Of a stretch of DNA of 64,000 nt, positions 58,161 through 64,000 are shown piece after piece (position 1 is the first letter of the stretch; the number at the start of each line of letters is the position of its first letter). The DNA is from Chelonoidis abingdonii (taxonomy: Eukaryota; Chordata; Testudines; Testudinidae): assembly GCF_003597395.2 (NCBI RefSeq), contig NC_133782.1, forward strand, positions 8,961,641 to 9,025,640. The letters are read 5' to 3'. The translations under genes and the position numbers were made by a program. The notes under the pieces are model-generated. The model searched no databases and was not told the DNA's origin. It was given only the letters and a program-made list of their open reading frames with translations.

Positions 58161-60250
58161 CGCTAGCTGATAAAGGTGGGGGGTGGGAAGCAAAGATTCT
58201 GCCTTTGTTTTTTTGATTGTTTTGGCCTGTGAGTTTTTAAGCTGATTTGCTCTTCCTTTGCCTTGTACCCCTGCCCCTAAGTCACTGAAATTACTAAAAA
58301 AACTAGGACCTCTAAGACCTAAAAGTCAGTAGGACAACTGGAGTTTTGCCACTGATTTCCACAAGATTTCATCCTTAGGATTTAGGATTCAGCTTTGGGT
58401 ACCTGGTTGCTATCCTGTCATTCCTAGAAGGGCTACTAGTGATTCCTATGCTGCCTATAACTTCTCTTCTACCACAAATCTGCAACAGGCTCCTGCATTG
58501 CCTGGGATAAGCTATCTGCTCATGTTTCAGTTAAGTTTCTGATTGTGTAAATAGAGAGAGCGTGGAAATGCCTGCTGTCATGTTTGCAAAGTTGTCTAGA
58601 TCAGACTGTGGAAGAGGCAAACCACAGTGCTGTATTTTTTCCTCGGCTCTGTTTCCTGTCTTCACATCCAGTCTCTTGAAAGTTCTTCTTTCATCTGACC
58701 AGCTCCACAGACAGCAGTTTCATTGAGCCTTCTCCCTCAGGGTCAGCACTAGCTGATGCTGAGCCTTGGGGGAGCCCCAGTTCTGTGCCAGCTCCATCCA
58801 GCACCCCTTGTTTCTATTCCAAATCTTTTTGACTGCCACAGGGGCCCTCTTGTGCCCGCTGCTGCTGACTTGCTGTCAATGTTTCTATTCAGTTCTGTGT
58901 GTTCACCAGTGGCCACCTTCCCTTGCTCTGAGGCTCTGTTTAGGATTTCCACTCCCAGGCTAACTGAAATGCATGGAAGCGGCATGGAACCCTGAAGCCT
59001 CAGCGTAGCCTTGAAGCAAAAGGCAGCCTGAGGTATTTGACTGAAACACTGGGAGTAAAGCATTCAGCAGCCAACTCTCAACAGAGTGCGTTGGAACCTA
59101 GATGCCTTGACACACAGTGAAGGCAGCTTGTAGTGACTGAATGAAATGGAGAAACAGTGATGGAAAATTTCACCATCCTCCCATGCCTACAATTTTGGCA
59201 TCTCAGACAACCAATCAGTTCATCAGTCCTTTGAATGGATCTCTTACCCGCTTAGTCTCTATCCAGAGAGACAAATGGGTTGCATAGTTAAGGGAGGAAA
59301 AAGATGATAATTTAACTCATTTTGAAAGGCATCCATTAAAAACTTGGTACACTGGACTTGCACTGCAATATTTACCAGTGTGGTACTGCCACCTAGATTT
59401 AAAATGAAGAAAACCATGAACACCTTGGTAAATTTAACTATAGCAGGGTGTGGATCCTGTTGTGTTTTTTTAAAGTGTGTTCATCATATTATCAGTGGGA
59501 TATCACAGTACAGTAAACAACTAGCATTACTAATCATTTTTATATAGTTTAGAAAATAAGATTGCCGTGTTTGACATTTGAAAGGGTCATCCCTTTTTCT
59601 CCGTCATCCTATGATGATGGAGAAAAAGACATGGCATAAATTCTTCCTCCACCATCAGCTAATCAGAATGGATTTTGAGGACAAGAATCTCCACTGCCCA
59701 GGCTAACCCAGTTGGTTTTAATGTAGGGGCAAGAAATTCCACTTCCTTTTCTGTTCCACTTAGTGACTGATTCTGGAGACAGGAAATCCTAGCATTTATG
59801 CTAATTGATCATTTTTAATGTGAGAGGTTGGAAAGCCTACCATTAGATTCACCCTGACTTTATCTAATAAGAAGTGCGTTTCCAAAGAAGGTGGAAGGAG
59901 GGGGCTTGTGAGACTCACTTTAGCTAATATGTGCTGGTGGAGTGTAGTTTTTATGATTTAACATAGTTTTTTTCCATTTGGAATATTTGCATATTCTATA
60001 ATGACAACAAGAAGATCTATTTAGAGAAGAGTGCTTCTCGGAACAAAAGCACACGTGCCTTAATATACAGCAGTAGACATTTTCTTAATGTTGTCAACAT
60101 AATCACCATTAAATGGGGACCACACTGGTTCTCTAACACTAGTGGGTGAATTTTTAAATGCCCGATAATGAAGTAATGTTTGGAATCTAGCATTATATTT
60201 AAGAAACTGTTCACAATGGTGCTCTAATTGTTTTCAGTGATAAAATGTAA
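58161..60250. other. Intronic sequence without recognised elements
   Basis: No supported feature. Overlapping short frames at 58749-59063 show no domain. Confidence 0.5.
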
Positions 60251-60251
60251 A

Positions 60252-60410
60252 GTCCCATAGAAGGTAGAGATGGGAAAGACCTTTGTCCATCCTCCTGCTG
60301 GTGAAGGACTGTTCTCTACAGTTTATTTTCCATGGCTTCATTTAAGTTATCCAGGGATAAGGCTTTTTAAACTTTTAAGACTATCCCACAGTTTCATAGA
60401 CTGCTGACGA
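60252..60410 (-). mobile_element. Probable old CR1/L3-type LINE tail
   Basis: GTAGAGATGGGAAAGACCTT, then CCATCCTCCTGCTGGTGAAG and GACTATCCCACAGTTTCATA resemble old CR1-like 3' ends on the minus strand. Diverged. It lies 200 bp from the donor of the 173-bp exon. Confidence 0.45.
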
Positions 60411-60566
60411 TTAGGACAAAAGGCCAAACCAGAACCCGAAGACCCTCAGCTCTGGACTTTGTGCAAGTCACATCCAGATCTGAACCTCATGGCTTCACTC
60501 TGAATACAAATAGCTCCAAACTTTAGAACATTTGGGTGTAAATCCGAATCTGGATTTTACAGTTCA

Positions 60567-60866
<300 letters not shown>

Positions 60867-63778
60867 TCATTCAGAAATGTTATAGGCAAGAACATCACAT
60901 TTGAAATCTACCTAATTACCCAAGAAGCATATTGTGAAAATACTATCCCTGTTTGGATTGGACACACTGGAAGGACAATGATCATATAGAACCAAGCTTC
61001 CCCTGTTTCATTATCAACTCCAGCCTTATAGTTTTTTCAAAAGATTGTATGTTTTAAGGCAACACTTGCCCTCTGCAGCTTCCTGTGCCTTCTCCCAGAG
61101 GTATAGATTTCTCCTTCCAAAAATAAGCCCAGTTACCTTGCTATTGAGACTTTTTCTAGAATTTAGCAGACAAGGTCTTCCAGGGTTCTCAGCAACTACA
61201 TAAGGATCCACCAACATGCACCACTGCAGCATGGCTTGTCCCATGCCTCCAAATCCTGCAATAAACGAATCCATCCCTCCAGTGTCAGCACCATTTCAGT
61301 GCAGAAACAAGGCTTATCTGCAGAGCAAACCAAACAGCTGCTGCCCAGCAGGGAGGGAAATCAGTGGTTTGGTATGTGTGGCCAGCAATGTATTGAATCG
61401 TTGGTTTGTTTCTTGCTAATCATCAGCTTCTTCATTTGCCTTGCAAAAAGCCTATTTTCCCGATATTGCTAGGAGCACAATGACAGGCTTATTATCACTG
61501 GAGTTTTGCAGCAGGGTGTTCTGTTAAAGAGGGAAATTATCATTATGATGGTAAAGGATGTTGCTTGATTGGATGGACTCCTGCAGCTGCATGGTCTTAT
61601 GACCCCCCATCCCCCCAATAGCTGATGCACCGCATCCTAACAAACATTTGTTATTATTGGGTGGAAAGAATGACTTAAAAGATGGGCACACACTGCTTAC
61701 AAATAATGATCTGCAATAATATATGTAACTGATGATAAGGTACCCAAAGAAGAGAAAGGGGAAAGCAGGGCTGGACCAATTTTACTGGCCACAGCAACAA
61801 ACAAGAATCAGTAGAAAAATGGAGGGCATCGCTATTACACTGCTCATTTGAGAGTCATGCATAGTGAGGGACAGATTATGACTGGCAAGCCATGGCCCAC
61901 ACTGGAGGAGGCGTGCTCAGGGGTCTCAGCAGGGATTCCAGCTCACTGTAAATGGGCATTCTTTCAATGGCGGCAGCACGCATGCCCTTCTGAACTCAGC
62001 CAGCTATACTAGCCACCGGAGAGTGTACCACAGTTAATCACACTGCTTTTCCCCACTTTTGGATAGCTACCATCTTTGGGGGTGCCAGCAGGAAGCTCCC
62101 CAACAGTATCACATCCTTGTGCAGGTGCACATAGTCCTACGGGACTCTTTCCAGCTTGCACAACCAAGCTGCCTTTGTTCTCTATGGTACTACAGATCCC
62201 TGTGAATTTTGCTATTGTAGCTTTTTAAAAAATGTGTAAGGCAAATTCCTGTGATACATGCAAGTCCTATTTTTCTACAATAAGCCTGGCCCTCATCTGT
62301 GAAATGAGAACAAAGTATTCAACAACCTTAACATTTTTCTGATCAATAAACTTGGGCTGAGGAAAGGAACATTGACTTGGAATAAGATTGCATGAGTTAT
62401 GATTTGTTCTCCTTTCTCTTGTAGCATTCCCCTTTTTTCTCTTGTAAAAACAGTAATGATGAGAAAACTGATACAAGCAAAGAATCCATCCTTAGATAAA
62501 TACCTAACAGGAGAAATTTCAATAGAATACATGTTGCACAAGACGTTTGATTTGAAATTTATTTTATCTTAATGCATTCCATAGAGATAATAATCTCTGA
62601 GCAGAATGTCAAAACTTATGGTTAATGAAAATGGAAGAGAAAATAAAATCTATTTTAGGAGTTATAATACACGCTGTAATACACTCATGAATCCAAAACA
62701 CCAGGCTCTAGAGAAACAAATTTTATGATTTAGTTTTTGGTGTAAGAAAACATAACAGTTCAGAAATAAAAGTTGTTTGGTATACTACGTTGCCTATAGG
62801 AAGCAAAAGAGATTCTTTTATATTTGTGAGAGATGCCTAGGTGCACGAATTTACAAAGTCCCAGACTTTGCAAATTCTTACTCATGTGAGTAATTCCATT
62901 GTTCTCTTTGAGACAGCTCCTGTGAAGAAGAATGACAACTCAGGTGAGGCTTTGTAGAATTGGGCCTCATGGCTTTTCTTTCCCTTCACCCTTGTTTCCT
63001 TTGATGCAGCACTTTGATCAATAAAATAACACATTGCAGTTCTAGAAAACCGATTATATCAATTGTCCTTGACCTGCACCTCATAAGGACACACAAGACA
63101 TGTTAAATGCCTCTTATAATGTGAACCGAGAACCAAGCAGCTGTGGCTCTTGCTGCAATCTGCTCTGATTCTCATGTGTGAATATGATAATTTTCCATTG
63201 TGAGATTCAAATGAGCAGGAGGCAAAAAGGGTTTGAGGAAGTTGACATTAATGCTTAGCTTGTAGCATAACAGGTTGCCACATGTAAGGGTGGCAAGTAG
63301 CTGGGGTGGGTTCTGTAGATTTTGAGAGTCACACTTCCTACTCTGGTTCCCTCTTTGCTCCAAGAAGGAAGTAAGCTGATAGCATAACACCATCTAATAC
63401 CTAGTATACATTAGTAGCAGATGATTTCCCCCTCTATGCCGTCTCTGCTCTGCTGCCTGGTACGTGGATGGGTGCAACCAATGTGCCCATTCCCTTCACC
63501 TGCCCACTTAATTCCTGCCTGGCTCTGTTGGAGGAGAGTAACAGCTTTATGGAATCTGCTCTGCTCTCCATGCTGTGACCCATGTGCAAAGGTGCATTGT
63601 CTTAAGGGCAGGTGACAATTCCACCATTATTGTGTGTATTCTATATTCAGTATTATACATATTTACTCCATCTTAACCAAGACACAGCTCTTGGTGGACA
63701 CCTTCTCAGGGTACTGTAGTGTTCAGTTAAAAAAAGGTAGATTGTTAAAATATGGCCTGCTGAAGTGAACAGCATAAA

Positions 63779-63796
63779 CACACACACGCACACACA
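63779..63796 (+). repeat. CA microsatellite
   Basis: ACACACACACGCACACACA type simple repeat. Confidence 0.85.
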
Positions 63797-63870
63797 TTCT
63801 GTACAAATCTAGGTGGAGTGGGATGGGCATAAGCTGCTGTGGTACTGGGCATCTTTGTGATTGCAAATCT

Positions 63871-64000
63871 AAGGCCTGGTCCACACTACGCCGTTAAATC
63901 AATTTTAACAGCGTTAAATTGATTTAACGCTGTACCCATCCACACTACAGTGCTCTTTAAATCGATTTAAAGGGCTCTTTAAATCGATTTCTGTACTCCT
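63871..64000. mobile_element. Turtle MITE cut by window end
   Basis: AAGGCCTGGTCCACACTACG, then GTTAAATCAATTTTAAC facing GTTAAATTGATTTAACG, and later TTTAAATCGATTTAAAGG, match a dispersed turtle repeat with nested palindromes. Only its left part is in the window. Confidence 0.65.

Overview
The window is vertebrate nuclear DNA, most likely from a turtle. It has no bacterial-style genes. It holds two short protein-coding exons set in very long introns and crowded with transposon remains. The repeats point to a turtle: a CR1 LINE ending in TCATAGAA-type octamers, a Penelope-like/SINE-like repeat whose ends I know from turtle genomes, many short fold-back elements typical of sauropsids, and hAT and RTE fragments. 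The species call is an inference from repeat families I recognise, not from a database search.

The host gene is CDH4 (R-cadherin, a classical type I cadherin), read on the minus strand. Exon 60615-60787 (173 bp) and exon 16593-16730 (138 bp) are consecutive. They join in phase 0, and together encode most of extracellular cadherin repeat 2 (EC2) and the EC2/EC3 calcium-binding linker. The intron between them is 43,884 bp. Positions 60788-64000 are the upstream intron and 1-16592 the downstream intron. I found no other host gene, promoter or functional RNA gene.

Layout by coordinate: 1-7.8 kb is mostly unique intron with a MIR copy, fold-back MITEs and a GC-rich hAT element (5778-6111, perfect 8-bp target duplication). 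7.8-9.2 kb holds an old repeat and a solo LTR (8372-9226). At 14.4-15.1 kb are a Penelope-related repeat and a CR1 3' end. Exon 16593-16730 follows. At 20.0-20.5 kb a hAT element carries a nested fold-back SINE-like insert. At 22.5-23.4 kb is a Penelope-like retroelement remnant with a decayed GIY-YIG endonuclease, flanked by inverted termini with a hammerhead-ribozyme-like core. At 24.6-26.9 kb is a young, 5'-truncated CR1 LINE with an uninterrupted reverse-transcriptase frame of more than 730 codons. 27-34 kb contains tRNA-derived SINE, hAT, RTE and MITE fragments. At 43.8-44.6 kb is an older, broken CR1. At 46.4-47.3 kb is a second solo LTR of the same family and orientation as the first. 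At 51.8-52.2 kb is a second GC-rich hAT element (also 334 bp, perfect 8-bp target duplication). At 54.6 kb is a TA-flanked Tc1/mariner-type MITE. At 56.9 kb is a perfect 33-bp-arm palindrome. The second exon lies at 60.7 kb, and a MITE is cut by the window end.

The most unusual signals are the shared hammerhead-like terminal fold in three repeat copies, the near-perfect 68-bp palindrome, and the well-preserved target duplications that allow several unnamed DNA transposons to be delimited exactly. I found no evidence for a new multi-gene system.
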